From the NCBI RefSeq assembly GCF_022012415.1, contig NZ_JAKLTR010000023.1, positions 1-64,000 on the forward strand: a stretch of DNA of 64,000 nucleotides, given 5' to 3'. The notes below the pieces were generated by a model, which saw nothing but the letters and a program-made list of their open reading frames with translations, ran no database searches and was not told the origin of the DNA. The stretch is from Terrimonas ginsenosidimutans. GTDB taxonomy: Bacteria > Bacteroidota > Bacteroidia > Chitinophagales > Chitinophagaceae. Positions within the stretch are counted from its first letter, which is position 1; each line of letters begins with the position of its first letter. Positions 7,966 to 16,338 of the stretch are shown here, in pieces. The position numbers were made by a program, and so were the translations under genes.

Positions 7966-8826
7966 ATGTTGAAAAAGCTCTCATTATTAGTAAGTCTCGC
8001 TCTGGCAATTGTCGCATTTCCAGACCGCGTCCTGGCACAGGATGCAATCGTTCAGGAAGGTGAATTCGGGGTTGGCCTTGGCGCTGCTCATTACTTTGGC
8101 GATCTGAACACCCGTGCCTCTTTAAGAAGGCCAAAAGCTGCGGCTACTGTGTTCTTCCGTAAAAACTTCAATAACTATATCTCCGGCAGGATCGGGGCGT
8201 CTTTCGCCCGGCTGGGTTATTCCGATGCCTACAATTCGAAGAACGAATACATGTATCGACGTAACCTCAGCTTCAATACAAATGTATGGGAGCTGTCGCT
8301 GCAGGGAGATTTCAACTTTTTCCGTTTCCTGCCCGGTGAGCGCGACTATAGTTTCACACCATATGTAACGCTCGGGATCGGCATCTTCAGTTATGATCCG
8401 TTTGCCTACCTGCGTGGCGAAAAATATTATCTGCGCCCCTTAGGCACAGAAGGCCAGGGCAGCGCTTTGTATCCTGACCGCAAGCAATACAGCACGATGG
8501 CCATGAGCATTCCTGTTGGCGCTGGTGTCAAATATGCACTGAATGAACGCTTTAACATCGGATTCGAAATTCTTTACCGTTTTACCAATACAGATTATCT
8601 GGACGATGTAAGCACCACTTATGTTAGTCCCGAAGCATTCCCGGCAAACCCCGATGGCACTCCTTCGGCTGCCCTTCTGCTCAGCGACCGCTCTTTCGAA
8701 CGCGGCACACCCATCGGTCTTCCAGGCCGGCAAAGAGGTACCAGCACGTCCAAGGATCATTTCGTTACCGCGATGGTGCATCTGACGTTCAATTTGCAGT
8801 CTTATCGCTGCCCGACAGCGAACTGA
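7966..8826 (+). CDS. DUF6089 family outer-membrane beta-barrel protein
   Basis: A 286-residue protein with a signal peptide ending near VLAQ (residue 24-25) and a predicted barrel rich in alternating aromatic and glycine strands. The N-terminal EFGVGLGAAHYFGDLN is typical of the DUF6089 family, which sits between nadK and uppS in many Bacteroidota. Its function is not known; the fixed neighbourhood beside bamA and skp suggests a role in outer-membrane assembly or architecture. A 170-bp gap with no clear signal precedes it. An inverted repeat with an internal terminator follows directly after the stop. Confidence 0.75.
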   Translation: MLKKLSLLVSLALAIVAFPDRVLAQDAIVQEGEFGVGLGAAHYFGDLNTRASLRRPKAAATVFFRKNFNNYISGRIGASFARLGYSDAYNSKNEYMYRRNLSFNTNVWELSLQGDFNFFRFLPGERDYSFTPYVTLGIGIFSYDPFAYLRGEKYYLRPLGTEGQGSALYPDRKQYSTMAMSIPVGAGVKYALNERFNIGFEILYRFTNTDYLDDVSTTYVSPEAFPANPDGTPSAALLLSDRSFERGTPIGLPGRQRGTSTSKDHFVTAMVHLTFNLQSYRCPTAN

Positions 8827-8971
8827 TCCGTTGTTCGTTCTGCATTGACCGTCGTCTGTTGCTATAAAATATCAAAGGGCAGCCCTTCCGCATCGGAAGG
8901 GCTGTTTTTTTGAGGGTTTTAATCAGGCGGACAACGGTTATCGGACAAGGGTGAACGAACAACGGAAATGC
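8824..8971. repeat. Inverted repeat with nested terminator, CGTTGTCCGTT word family
   Basis: The left arm (8824-8860, CCGTTGTTCGTT then GACCGTCGTC) is imperfectly complementary to the right arm (8928-8967, GGACAACGGTTATCGG then GAACGAACAACGG). The left arm begins at the DUF6089 stop codon. A strong terminator hairpin sits in the middle. The same vocabulary occurs at 38549-38675. Confidence 0.7.
8880..8911 (+). terminator. Intrinsic terminator after DUF6089 gene
   Basis: An 11-bp perfect stem CAGCCCTTCCG/CGGAAGGGCTG with a 3-base loop, followed by seven T's. It separates the DUF6089 gene from uppS. Confidence 0.9.
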
Positions 8972-8996
8972 CCGCTCCAATTCCCGTCCAAATCAA

Positions 8997-9004
8997 TACC
9001 TTTG
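8997..9004 (+). promoter_or_regulatory. -7 box of uppS
   Basis: TACCTTTG matches TAnnTTTG, 20 bases before the uppS start and downstream of the terminator, so uppS likely starts a new transcript. Confidence 0.55.
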
Positions 9005-9024
9005 CTGCCCTGATCTAAAATATT

Positions 9025-9774
9025 ATGTCAGCATTATTGCAACAGATCGACAAGCAACGGCTTCCCCGTCACATAGCTATCATCATGGATGGCAATGGAA
9101 GATGGGCGCAGGAGCAGGGCCAGGACAGGCTCTACGGGCATTTCCACGGTGTGGAAAGCGTCCGTAATATAGTGGAAGGCTGTGCCGAACTGGGCGTGGG
9201 CTATCTCACCCTCTATGCATTTTCAACAGAGAACTGGGACAGGCCCGAATATGAGGTGATCGGTTTGATGGAATTGCTCGTGACCACCATCCGTAAAGAG
9301 GTGGAAAGCCTGCATAAGAACAATATCCGGCTGCACGTGATCGGGGATATGAATATGCTGCCGGACTACGCGAGAAATGAATTGCAGCAATCGCTTGATT
9401 TTACAAAAGATAATACCGGGCTGAACCTGATCATGGCCCTAAGCTACAGCGGACGCTGGGAATTGCTCAACGCAGTGAAAAACATCGCGTTTGAAGTAAA
9501 GACCGGCAAGCTGGAAGTAGAGGCCATTAATGAAAAAACACTGCAAAAGTTTCTGACTACCAGCGAATTCCCTGATCCTGAACTAATGATCAGAACCAGC
9601 GGGGAATTCCGGATCAGTAACTTTTTGCTATACCAACTGGCTTATGCCGAACTGTATTTTACACATGTTCGCTGGCCGGATTTCCGCAAAGAAAATCTGT
9701 ATGAGGCCATTCTTGACTACCAGAACAGGGAAAGACGTTTTGGCAAAACAAGTGCACAGGTAGTAAATGGCTAA
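9025..9774 (+). CDS. uppS: Isoprenyl (undecaprenyl diphosphate) synthase
   Basis: A 249-residue cis-prenyltransferase that makes the C55 carrier lipid for peptidoglycan and O-antigen. The family motifs are complete: IMDGNGRWA (catalytic Asp, residue about 21-29), LYAFSTENWDRP (about residue 70), and the C-terminal RTSGEFRISNFLL with AYAELYFT (about residues 193-214). It has the usual length and no signal peptide. It lies between DUF6089 and bamA with its own -7 box. The following 264-bp gap contains a TTAAAAAGTCAAAATTAAA-type inverted repeat. Confidence 0.95.
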   Translation: MSALLQQIDKQRLPRHIAIIMDGNGRWAQEQGQDRLYGHFHGVESVRNIVEGCAELGVGYLTLYAFSTENWDRPEYEVIGLMELLVTTIRKEVESLHKNNIRLHVIGDMNMLPDYARNELQQSLDFTKDNTGLNLIMALSYSGRWELLNAVKNIAFEVKTGKLEVEAINEKTLQKFLTTSEFPDPELMIRTSGEFRISNFLLYQLAYAELYFTHVRWPDFRKENLYEAILDYQNRERRFGKTSAQVVNG

Positions 9775-9890
9775 TGGACGGCTCCAAATGCGCAGTGGTA
9801 GATTTTTCCTGAACCCTGCGCGTACAGGAGGTTTCCGGCATTTTCTTTAACAAAGGATTTCGATTTTTACCGTTAATTTGCCGACCACGG

Positions 9891-10024
9891 CAAGAAATTA
9901 AAAAGCCAAAATTAAAAAGTCAAAATAAAACCAAGATGCTTAACGCGCTGACTGCTACAGTAAAGCAATACAATTCCAGTAAGAAGATCTTTTTACTTTT
10001 TACTTTTTAATTTTTACTTCTTTA
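9891..10024. repeat. Inverted repeat, ATTAAAAAGTCAAAATTAAAA word family
   Basis: The left arm 9891-9930 carries AAATTAAAAAG twice and the right arm 9984-10024 carries the complementary CTTTTTAATTT-like words. It lies directly upstream of bamA, 13 bases before the start. A near-perfect copy of the same words forms the hairpin at 16259-16336, and a single arm lies at 24397-24423. Confidence 0.7.
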
Positions 10025-10037
10025 GATAAAATCAACC

Positions 10038-12773
10038 ATGCGACGAATTTCACTCCGGATCTGTGCTTTACTGGTAATGACGCTTACGGCTGTGCTCTCT
10101 GTACAAGCCCAGGATACGACTATCACTTCTGTTGATCCGGCTATCCTTGAATGGGAAAATGCCCGCATCCCAAAAGAATATAAGATCGGCAGCGTAGCGA
10201 TCACAGGTATAAAACACCTGGATACCTCAATTGTTCTGTCTATCGCCGGACTTCAGGTTGGCGATAAATTCATGCACCCCGGGGCTGATATCTTTTCAAA
10301 AGCGATCGCAAACCTTTGGCGCCAGAAATTCTTCTCCACAGTACAGATCTATGTGACCGGCATCCAGGGAGATAATGTAAGTATAGAACTCGCCGTAACG
10401 GAACGGCCCCGACTCGGGAACTTTAAATTCATCGGTATTAAAAAAGCTGATGCAGAAGAGCTCCAGGGTAAGATAGGCCTCACCAAACAGACGATCATTA
10501 CAGAGAATATCCGTCGTAATATCAGAGAGATCATCACTAAATTCTACCAGGAAAAAGGGTTCCAGAACATTAAGATCCGCATCGAAGAGAAACCGGATGC
10601 TGCCTATGTGAACTCAAATTCCCTGATGATCTATGTAGACAAAGGCAAGAAAGTCCGTATCGATGGAGTCTATTTCTATGGTAACGAAATGGTGGATGGT
10701 CAGAAACTGAAAAAACAAATGAAGGGTACAAAAGAGATGACCAAGATCACTCTTAACCCCTCTGAATATGTTGGCCCCTACGGCGCTTCCAAAGACCGCA
10801 TGAGTTTTAAAGAGTATGCGAAAGATTGGGGCTTCCTTTCCCTAAGCAAAACAAAACGAGTACTTGATCCTTACTTCCGTTTCAAATTGTTCAGCTCTGC
10901 TAAATTCAATCCGACCAAGTATGAAGAGGATAAAGAAAAGCTGCTGAAATATTATAACTCGCTCGGTTATCGTGACGCGCAGATCGTAGATGATACGCTG
11001 GTAACAGATACAGCTAGCGCCCGTCTTTATGTGAACGTGAAAGTGAGCGAAGGGCATAAATACTATTTCGGTAATGTCTCCTGGAAAGGAAATGCGAAAT
11101 ACCCGGATTCACTGCTCAACGCCATCCTGGGTATTCATAAAGGTGATATATATAATGTAGACATCCTGAATAAGCGTCTTGGAAAAGAAATGTCACAGGA
11201 CGGTGGTGATATCAGTGGCTACTACCAGGATGATGGATACCTGTTCTTCCGTGTTGAACCGGTGGAAACCGCTGTATATAATGATACGATCGATCACGAG
11301 ATCCGTATCACCGAAGGTCCGCAGGCGCGGATCAAGAATGTGACCATCGCGGGCAACGAACGCACGAAAGATCACGTGATCCGCCGTGAACTCCGCACCA
11401 TGCCTGGTGAACTGTTCAGCCGTTCGGATCTGATCCGTTCTCAACGTGAGTTGGGCAACCTGAACTACTTCAACCAGGAAACCATCAATCCCGGTGTTGT
11501 TCCGGATGCATCGGATGGTACGGTTGACATCAACTGGAAAGTAGAAGAGAAATCTTCTGACCAGCTCGAACTTTCCGCCGGTTGGGGTGGTGGTATCGGT
11601 CTGACCGGTACACTCGGTGTTACCTTCAACAACTTCTCGATTAAGAATATCTGGAAAAAATCAGCATGGGATCCGTTGCCAACAGGTGATGGCCAGAAGC
11701 TGAGTTTGCGTGTGCAGTCGAATGGACGTGCATTCCGTTCTTATAACTTCTCTTTCACTGAGCCATGGCTGGGTGGTAAGAAAAGAAACTCTTTGACGCT
11801 GGCGTATAACAACAGTAAATACTCCAACGCATTCGATCCGTTGACGGGTCGTATCGATCAGAAAAGATCTGATACAAACTATCTGAAAGTAAACGGGTTC
11901 TCCGTGGCTTTGGGTAAACAATTGAAATGGCCTGATGACTATTTCAGCCTTGTATACTCTGTGAACTTCACACAGTACATCCGCCGTAACTATGCCATCT
12001 TCCAGGGTGTGGGTGCAACAGGCCGTTCAAATAACCTTAGCCTGAAGATCGCATTGCAGCGTTCCTCTGTATTTGACCCGATCTTCCCAAGAAGTGGATC
12101 GAATATCATGGCGAGCGTTCAGTTCACGCCTCCCTATTCATTGTTTAACCCGGACCTGGTCAATTCAGACGATCCGTATAAAAACCCTGAATACCATAAA
12201 TGGCGTTTCAATGCGGAATGGTATGTTCCGATCGGAAGAGCAATGGGGGCTGACAAGAACCGTCAGTTCGTGTTGAAAATGGCTGCGAAGTATGGCTTCA
12301 TGGGCCGTTACAACAATAAACTTGACTACTCACCATTTGAGCGTTTCCAGGTGGGTGATGCCGGTCTGACAAACAACTTCGGTCTGTTGGGCTATGATAT
12401 CATCGCACATCGCGGTTACCCGATCTATCAGACATCTGATCCAACGGTGAACCCTGATAATGGTAATTCGGCCTCAAACTTCTTTACCATCTTCAACAAA
12501 TACCAGCTGGAGCTGCGTTACCCACTGGTAACGAATCCTGGAAGTACGATCTATGGTCTTACATTCTTTGAAGCGGCCAACGGTTGGTATAGTTACAAAG
12601 ATTATAACCCGTTCCGCCTGCGTCGTAGCGTGGGTGTGGGTATGAGGTTCTTCCTGCCAATGTTCGGTTTACTTGGATTTGACTATGGTATCGGTCTCGA
12701 CCGTATGCAGCCTGGTCAGGGCTTTAAAAACGCATCCAGGTTCACCTTCATGCTTGGCTTTGAACCGGAATAA
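10038..12773 (+). CDS. bamA: Outer membrane protein assembly factor BamA
   Basis: A 911-residue Omp85 protein, the core insertase of the outer-membrane beta-barrel assembly machine. After a signal peptide (cleavage near VQAQ, residue 24) come about five POTRA domains to roughly residue 480, for example KIGSVAITGIKHLDTSIV and RIKNVTIAGNERTKDHVI. A surface-antigen barrel of about 400 residues follows, opening with SAGWGGGIGLTGTLGVTF. It is longer than enterobacterial BamA (about 800), as expected in Bacteroidota, with insertions between POTRA domains. The two skp genes follow after 26 bases, matching chaperone and insertase roles in one pathway. Confidence 0.95.
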   Translation: MRRISLRICALLVMTLTAVLSVQAQDTTITSVDPAILEWENARIPKEYKIGSVAITGIKHLDTSIVLSIAGLQVGDKFMHPGADIFSKAIANLWRQKFFSTVQIYVTGIQGDNVSIELAVTERPRLGNFKFIGIKKADAEELQGKIGLTKQTIITENIRRNIREIITKFYQEKGFQNIKIRIEEKPDAAYVNSNSLMIYVDKGKKVRIDGVYFYGNEMVDGQKLKKQMKGTKEMTKITLNPSEYVGPYGASKDRMSFKEYAKDWGFLSLSKTKRVLDPYFRFKLFSSAKFNPTKYEEDKEKLLKYYNSLGYRDAQIVDDTLVTDTASARLYVNVKVSEGHKYYFGNVSWKGNAKYPDSLLNAILGIHKGDIYNVDILNKRLGKEMSQDGGDISGYYQDDGYLFFRVEPVETAVYNDTIDHEIRITEGPQARIKNVTIAGNERTKDHVIRRELRTMPGELFSRSDLIRSQRELGNLNYFNQETINPGVVPDASDGTVDINWKVEEKSSDQLELSAGWGGGIGLTGTLGVTFNNFSIKNIWKKSAWDPLPTGDGQKLSLRVQSNGRAFRSYNFSFTEPWLGGKKRNSLTLAYNNSKYSNAFDPLTGRIDQKRSDTNYLKVNGFSVALGKQLKWPDDYFSLVYSVNFTQYIRRNYAIFQGVGATGRSNNLSLKIALQRSSVFDPIFPRSGSNIMASVQFTPPYSLFNPDLVNSDDPYKNPEYHKWRFNAEWYVPIGRAMGADKNRQFVLKMAAKYGFMGRYNNKLDYSPFERFQVGDAGLTNNFGLLGYDIIAHRGYPIYQTSDPTVNPDNGNSASNFFTIFNKYQLELRYPLVTNPGSTIYGLTFFEAANGWYSYKDYNPFRLRRSVGVGMRFFLPMFGLLGFDYGIGLDRMQPGQGFKNASRFTFMLGFEPE

Positions 12774-12799
12774 TTCAGCATTTAAAAACCTTACTCACC

Positions 12800-13312
12800 A
12801 TGAAGAAGATCACTTTATTCGTCATTATTGCCCTGATGGGAAGCTTCGGCGTGTTCGGTCAGAAATATGCGATCATCGATACGCGTATGATCCTGGACAG
12901 AATGCCTGATTACAAAGCCGCTCAGGCACAACTGGATAATATTGCGCAGGACTGGCAGAAGGATATCGATTCAAGACAGGCCAAACTGGACCAGTTATAC
13001 AAGAATTTTGATGCGGAGCAAGTGATGCTGAGTGATGATCTGAAGAAAAAAAGACAGGACCAACTCTTCATAACCGAGAAAGAACTCCGCGATCTTCAAC
13101 GCCAACGTTTTGGTTTTGAAGGCGATCTGTTCAAAAAACGCCAGGAGCTCATCAAGCCTATCCAGGACAGGGTTTATAACGCTGTAGCGAAAATTTCTTC
13201 AGCCAGGGGCTACGATTTCGTCCTCGACAAAAGTGAAGGAATTACCATTATATTTGCCGACCCCAAACTGGACAAGAGTGAGGATGTGCTGAAAGAATTG
13301 GGGGTGAAATAA
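12800..13312 (+). CDS. OmpH/Skp family periplasmic chaperone (first copy)
   Basis: A 170-residue Skp-like protein: signal peptide (MKKITLFVIIALMGSFGVFG), a conserved KYAIIDTRMILDRMPDYKAAQ start to the body domain, a long charged helical hairpin (residues about 45-125) and a C-terminal strand region RGYDFVLDKSEG. Skp holds unfolded outer-membrane proteins in the periplasm and delivers them to BAM. It lies 26 bases after bamA, so co-transcription is likely. It is more divergent in its C-terminus from the second copy than a recent duplication would be. Confidence 0.9.
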   Translation: MKKITLFVIIALMGSFGVFGQKYAIIDTRMILDRMPDYKAAQAQLDNIAQDWQKDIDSRQAKLDQLYKNFDAEQVMLSDDLKKKRQDQLFITEKELRDLQRQRFGFEGDLFKKRQELIKPIQDRVYNAVAKISSARGYDFVLDKSEGITIIFADPKLDKSEDVLKELGVK

Positions 13313-13480
13313 ATAAAAATCAACCCTGCTTAATGGCTGGGGATACTGACAAGTTGGAAGCGGGGTGACTTTTTAATTTGTTAAATGATCTTGAACACGC
13401 AACTTTTTTTCAACCTATATTATCTGTTTAGAACAAAAATTGACAAATCCTCTGAAAGGAGGAAAAAGAAAAAAACAACC

Positions 13481-14044
13481 ATGAAAAAATTGAAAGTAGT
13501 AGTAGCGGCGGTTTGCTTGGTGTTAGTAGCCAACGTTTCCCAGGCTCAAACAAAAATCGGCTATATCGATGCTGAGACGGTTTTATACCTGATGCCTGAT
13601 GTAGCTAAGATCGATACGCAAATGCGTCAGTATCAGGTCGATTCTATTGGTGCAGAATACACCAACCTGATGCAGAACTACCAGCACAAAGACAGCTTGC
13701 TGCGTGCTGACAGTACAAAGAAAATGGCGGCTGCAGTAAGAGCTCAGTATGAAAGAGACCTTCAGCAACTGACTCAGACATTGACCAGCTGGCAGGAAAT
13801 TGCTCAGCAGGCTTACCAGAACAAGCAAAACCAATTGCTTGCTCCTGTTATGAAAAAGATCAATGACGCTATCAACGCAGTAGCGAAAGAGAAAGGGTAT
13901 ACTTATGTATTGACACGCGAAAGCCTGCTTGTTGCTCCGGATTCAGATAACCTGCTGATGCCGGTTGCTGCAAAACTGAAAGTGACTGTTCCTCCGCAAC
14001 TTCAGCCTGGTTTCAAACCGGCAGCTGGTGGCGGTATCCGTTAA
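13481..14044 (+). CDS. OmpH/Skp family periplasmic chaperone (second copy)
   Basis: A 187-residue Skp-like chaperone with signal peptide MKKLKVVVAAVCLVLVANVSQAQ, followed by TKIGYIDAETVLYLMPDV, a helical arm rich in Gln/Asp, and GYTYVLTRESLLVAPD near the end. The C-terminal tail is Pro/Gly-rich. The frame opens at 13385, but the ATG at 13481 immediately precedes the signal peptide. An AGGAGG lies about 20 bases upstream, too far for a normal ribosome-binding site. A terminator directly after the stop separates it from murI. Confidence 0.9.
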   Translation: MKKLKVVVAAVCLVLVANVSQAQTKIGYIDAETVLYLMPDVAKIDTQMRQYQVDSIGAEYTNLMQNYQHKDSLLRADSTKKMAAAVRAQYERDLQQLTQTLTSWQEIAQQAYQNKQNQLLAPVMKKINDAINAVAKEKGYTYVLTRESLLVAPDSDNLLMPVAAKLKVTVPPQLQPGFKPAAGGGIR

Positions 14045-14071
14045 TTTAAGCTGATCGCTCATAAATAATTC

Positions 14072-14108
14072 GCCCCGTTCCGCTACATGCAGGACGGGGC
14101 TTATTTTT
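14072..14108 (+). terminator. Terminator after skp copy 2 (overlaps murI promoter)
   Basis: Stem GCCCCGTTC (14072-14080) with GGACGGGGC (14092-14100), 9 bp with one G-U pair and an 11-base loop, followed by TTATTTTTG. The T-rich tract is also the murI -7 box. Confidence 0.8.
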
Positions 14109-14109
14109 G
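14102..14109 (+). promoter_or_regulatory. -7 box of murI in the terminator T-tract
   Basis: TATTTTTG fits TAnnTTTG and ends only 4 bases before the murI ATG, so transcription would begin at or within a base or two of the start codon. No clear -33 TTG is seen; the expected position falls in the terminator stem region. Confidence 0.5.
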
Positions 14110-14113
14110 CAAT

Positions 14114-14953
14114 ATGCAGAAAGCAAACCCCATCGGTGTTTTTGACTCAGGTTATGGCGGTCTGACGGTTTTAAAAGAGATCGTTCAGCGACTGCCGGAA
14201 TATGATTATCTCTATCTGGGCGATAATGCACGTGCGCCTTATGGCAACCGCTCATTTGACACCGTATATCAGTACACACTTCAATGCGTGGAATGGTTTT
14301 TTGAACAGGGGTGTTCGCTGGTGATCCTTGCCTGCAATACCGCGTCGGCAAAGGCGCTCCGAACGATCCAGCAAAACGATCTGCCGGAGATCGCCCCGGA
14401 CAAAAGAGTGCTCGGTGTGATCAGACCCACCACCGAAGTCATCGGCTCATTTTCTGAGACTAACAGCATTGGTGTGCTGGCAACGAACGGAACAGTGGCG
14501 TCGAACTCCTACCCGGTGGAGATAGCAAAGTTCTTTCCTGAACTGAATGTATTCCAGGAAGCCTGTCCGATGTGGGTGCCATTGATAGAGAATAATGAAC
14601 ATCAAAGCCCCGGCGCTGATTTTTTTATCAAAAAGAATCTCCGGGAGATCTTTCAGAAGGGAAAGGATATCGACACGATCCTGCTGGCCTGTACCCATTA
14701 TCCTTTGCTGAAAGACAAGATCTCCGAATACCTGCCGGCGGGCGTTAAGCTCATAAGCCAGGGAGAAATTGTGGCCAATAGCCTGGCCGATTACCTGGAA
14801 AGACATCCGGAAATCGAAAAACTCTGCAGCAAAAATGGCGAAAGGTCGTTTTATACAACGGATTCCCCGGATGATTTTGACAATCATGCGACGGTTTTCT
14901 TTGGGGAAGCGGTGAGATCGCAGCATATGAACCTGGAAACCGATTGCCGGTGA
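14114..14953 (+). CDS. murI: Glutamate racemase
   Basis: A 279-residue enzyme that makes D-glutamate for peptidoglycan. Both catalytic cysteines are present, in ACNTASAKAL (about residue 75) and LLACTHYPLL (about residue 194), along with the N-terminal IGVFDSGYGGLTVLKEI and LGDNARAPYG. The ATG at 14114 is chosen over 14087, which lies inside the terminator hairpin. It closes the envelope cluster. The stop codon lies within a word-built repeat (14949-15080). Confidence 0.95.
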   Translation: MQKANPIGVFDSGYGGLTVLKEIVQRLPEYDYLYLGDNARAPYGNRSFDTVYQYTLQCVEWFFEQGCSLVILACNTASAKALRTIQQNDLPEIAPDKRVLGVIRPTTEVIGSFSETNSIGVLATNGTVASNSYPVEIAKFFPELNVFQEACPMWVPLIENNEHQSPGADFFIKKNLREIFQKGKDIDTILLACTHYPLLKDKISEYLPAGVKLISQGEIVANSLADYLERHPEIEKLCSKNGERSFYTTDSPDDFDNHATVFFGEAVRSQHMNLETDCR

Positions 14954-15080
14954 CCGATGGCCGATGGCCGAAACGGTCGTTTGAGTCAGCGATTCGCTTT
15001 TATGCCTGACACTCAAATAAATATACTTTTACCTGAACAGGCGACCCTGTCGGCCGTGGGCTAAGGATCATCGCCCATCG
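14949..15080. repeat. Imperfect inverted repeat after murI, GACCGATGGCC words
   Basis: GACCGATGGCCGATGGCC (14952-14969, overlapping the murI stop) is imperfectly complementary to 15050-15080 (CGGCCGTGGGC...CATCGCCCATCG). The words match those at 1132-1218 and 55075-55224. The rest of the 344-bp gap to rpmH holds the rpmH promoter and leader. Confidence 0.5.
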
Positions 15081-15130
15081 ATTTCTTTCACTTTTCCTCA
15101 TTTTTTCCTCAAAATATCCCCTCCTTACAC

Positions 15131-15138
15131 TACCTTTG
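15131..15138 (+). promoter_or_regulatory. -7 box of rpmH
   Basis: TACCTTTG matches the -7 consensus and gives a leader of about 150 bases before rpmH. The leader contains short inverted repeats (CCGGTT/AACC-type around 15190-15225, and TCCGC...GCGGA at 15259-15279) that could be regulatory; nothing is recognised as a known riboswitch. Confidence 0.5.
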
Positions 15139-15296
15139 CCGTCCTTTCACGGCCAGCGGGTGTGGTGACTCGCAGGTTACGAAAAATGAAACCAGGTTCG
15201 TTCTCCCGAACCATATTTCAAAAATGCCCGTCAGACTTAGCTAAAAGCGAAAATTCGCCTCCGCTTAAGCTCCGGCGGATAGAAAAGTAAAAGATT

Positions 15297-15452
15297 ATGA
15301 AACGTACATTTCAACCTCATCGTCGCCGTCGTAAAACCGTTCACGGTTTCCGTAAACGTATGCAAACCGCTAATGGCCGCAAGGTATTGGCTAGCCGTCG
15401 TGCAAAAGGCCGTAAGAAACTGACTGTTTCTGACGAAAGGAAATTAAAATAG
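15297..15452 (+). CDS. rpmH: 50S ribosomal protein L34
   Basis: A 51-residue highly basic protein, too short for a 60-residue cutoff. It starts [20 protein letters not shown] and continues [20 protein letters not shown], the unmistakable L34 sequence. It is a structural component of the large ribosomal subunit. It is followed by rnpA and yidD in the usual order, but here an intrinsic terminator and an inverted repeat separate rpmH from rnpA. Confidence 0.98.
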   Translation: MKRTFQPHRRRRKTVHGFRKRMQTANGRKVLASRRAKGRKKLTVSDERKLK

Positions 15453-15457
15453 AGCAC

Positions 15458-15613
15458 TATCCATAGTCTCCGGACTACGGATCACAAATAGCAAATATTG
15501 ATAGCTCCCGTTAATCGCGGGAGCTATTTTTGTTGTTATTTGTAGTGTCTGGCTACAAATAAAAAATGATGATCCGTGGTTAGACTATGATCCGTAGTCA
15601 GAGACTACGGATA
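15458..15613. repeat. Inverted repeat with nested terminator, ACTACGGATCA words
   Basis: Arms 15458-15485 and 15587-15613 are about 27 bases with only a few mismatches (TATCC-TAGTCTC-GACTACGGATCA). A further GATCCGTGGTTAGAC copy lies at 15571-15585. The arms enclose a perfect intrinsic terminator at 15500-15533. The whole element sits between rpmH and rnpA. Confidence 0.8.
15500..15533 (+). terminator. Intrinsic terminator after rpmH
   Basis: ATAGCTCCCG-TTAAT-CGCGGGAGCTAT followed by a T-rich tract. It should separate rpmH from rnpA transcription. Confidence 0.85.
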
Positions 15614-15629
15614 ACACCGAACAGATTTT

Positions 15630-16025
15630 ATGCAGATGAAGAAGAGTTTGAGCAAGAAGGAACGTTTAAAAAGCCGGAAGCAGATTGATAAGCTGTTTAA
15701 GGAAGGGCTGCGGTTGAATGTACCGCTGCTCAGGGCGTTCTATGTGGTCAGGCCATTTTCGGTTAGTGAGAGATCTGTACGGCTACAGTTTGGTGTTGGA
15801 GCAAGCAGCCGGACATTTAAGCGCGCGGTTGACCGTAACCGGATCAAACGCCTGGGACGTGAAGCCTGGCGCTTGCAAAAGGAACCATTCTTTTTGCAAT
15901 TGGAAGAACTGAATAAGGCGCTGGATGTTTTTATTATTTATACCGGTAAAGAACTGCCGGATTATCAGCAGATGTATGCTTCGGTAGCTGAAGTAATAAA
16001 AAAAATCGGAGGAAAACTCAAGTGA
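15630..16025 (+). CDS. rnpA: Ribonuclease P protein component
   Basis: A 131-residue basic protein, the protein subunit of RNase P, which trims tRNA 5' ends. The family motif appears as [19 protein letters not shown] (about residues 67-85), with [18 protein letters not shown] at the N-terminus and [13 protein letters not shown] near the end. A second in-frame ATG lies two codons on (15636). It overlaps yidD by 4 bases (GTGA), a translationally coupled arrangement common in many bacteria. Confidence 0.93.
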   Translation: MQMKKSLSKKERLKSRKQIDKLFKEGLRLNVPLLRAFYVVRPFSVSERSVRLQFGVGASSRTFKRAVDRNRIKRLGREAWRLQKEPFFLQLEELNKALDVFIIYTGKELPDYQQMYASVAEVIKKIGGKLK

Positions 16026-16252
16026 AAACGATATTGCGCATACTGGCGATCCCTTTTCTCTTACTGATCAAATTTTACCAGGTGGTCATTTCTCCATGGC
16101 TTGGGCCAAAGTGCAGATATACCCCAACCTGTTCTCATTATGCCGCAGAGGCGCTGAAGAAACATGGTGTGTTCAAGGGACTGTGGCTGTCAATCAAACG
16201 GATCGGAAGATGCCATCCATGGGGCGGGAGTGGATATGATCCGGTGCCATGA
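16022..16252 (+). CDS. yidD: Membrane protein insertion efficiency factor YidD
   Basis: A 76-residue protein that starts with GTG overlapping the rnpA stop. Family features are a hydrophobic N-terminus ([20 protein letters not shown]), then [18 protein letters not shown] with the conserved cysteines, and [17 protein letters not shown] at the end. YidD helps the YidC insertase at the inner membrane; no yidC is in the window. A near-perfect 28-bp inverted repeat follows, between it and the convergent sod gene. Confidence 0.95.
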   Translation: MKTILRILAIPFLLLIKFYQVVISPWLGPKCRYTPTCSHYAAEALKKHGVFKGLWLSIKRIGRCHPWGGSGYDPVP

Positions 16253-16258
16253 TCAATT

Positions 16259-16336
16259 AAAAATTAAAAAGTCAAAATTAAAAAATAGCGTCCTCGTATC
16301 GGGAGACCATTTTTTAATTTTGACTTTTTAATTTTT
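16259..16336. terminator. Perfect 28-bp bidirectional hairpin between yidD and sod
   Basis: Arms 16259-16286 and 16309-16336 are exactly complementary over 28 bases with a 22-base loop. The A-rich left arm and T-rich right arm make it usable as a terminator in both directions. It is built from the words ATTAAAAAGTCAAAATTA, shared with 9891-10024 and 24397-24423. It fills almost all of the convergent gap. Confidence 0.85.
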
Positions 16337-16338
16337 AC

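Noticed and set aside
13455-13460. AGGAGG as a Shine-Dalgarno site for the second skp gene
   Set aside because: It is about 20 bases from the ATG, too far for normal function, and most genes here lack such sites.
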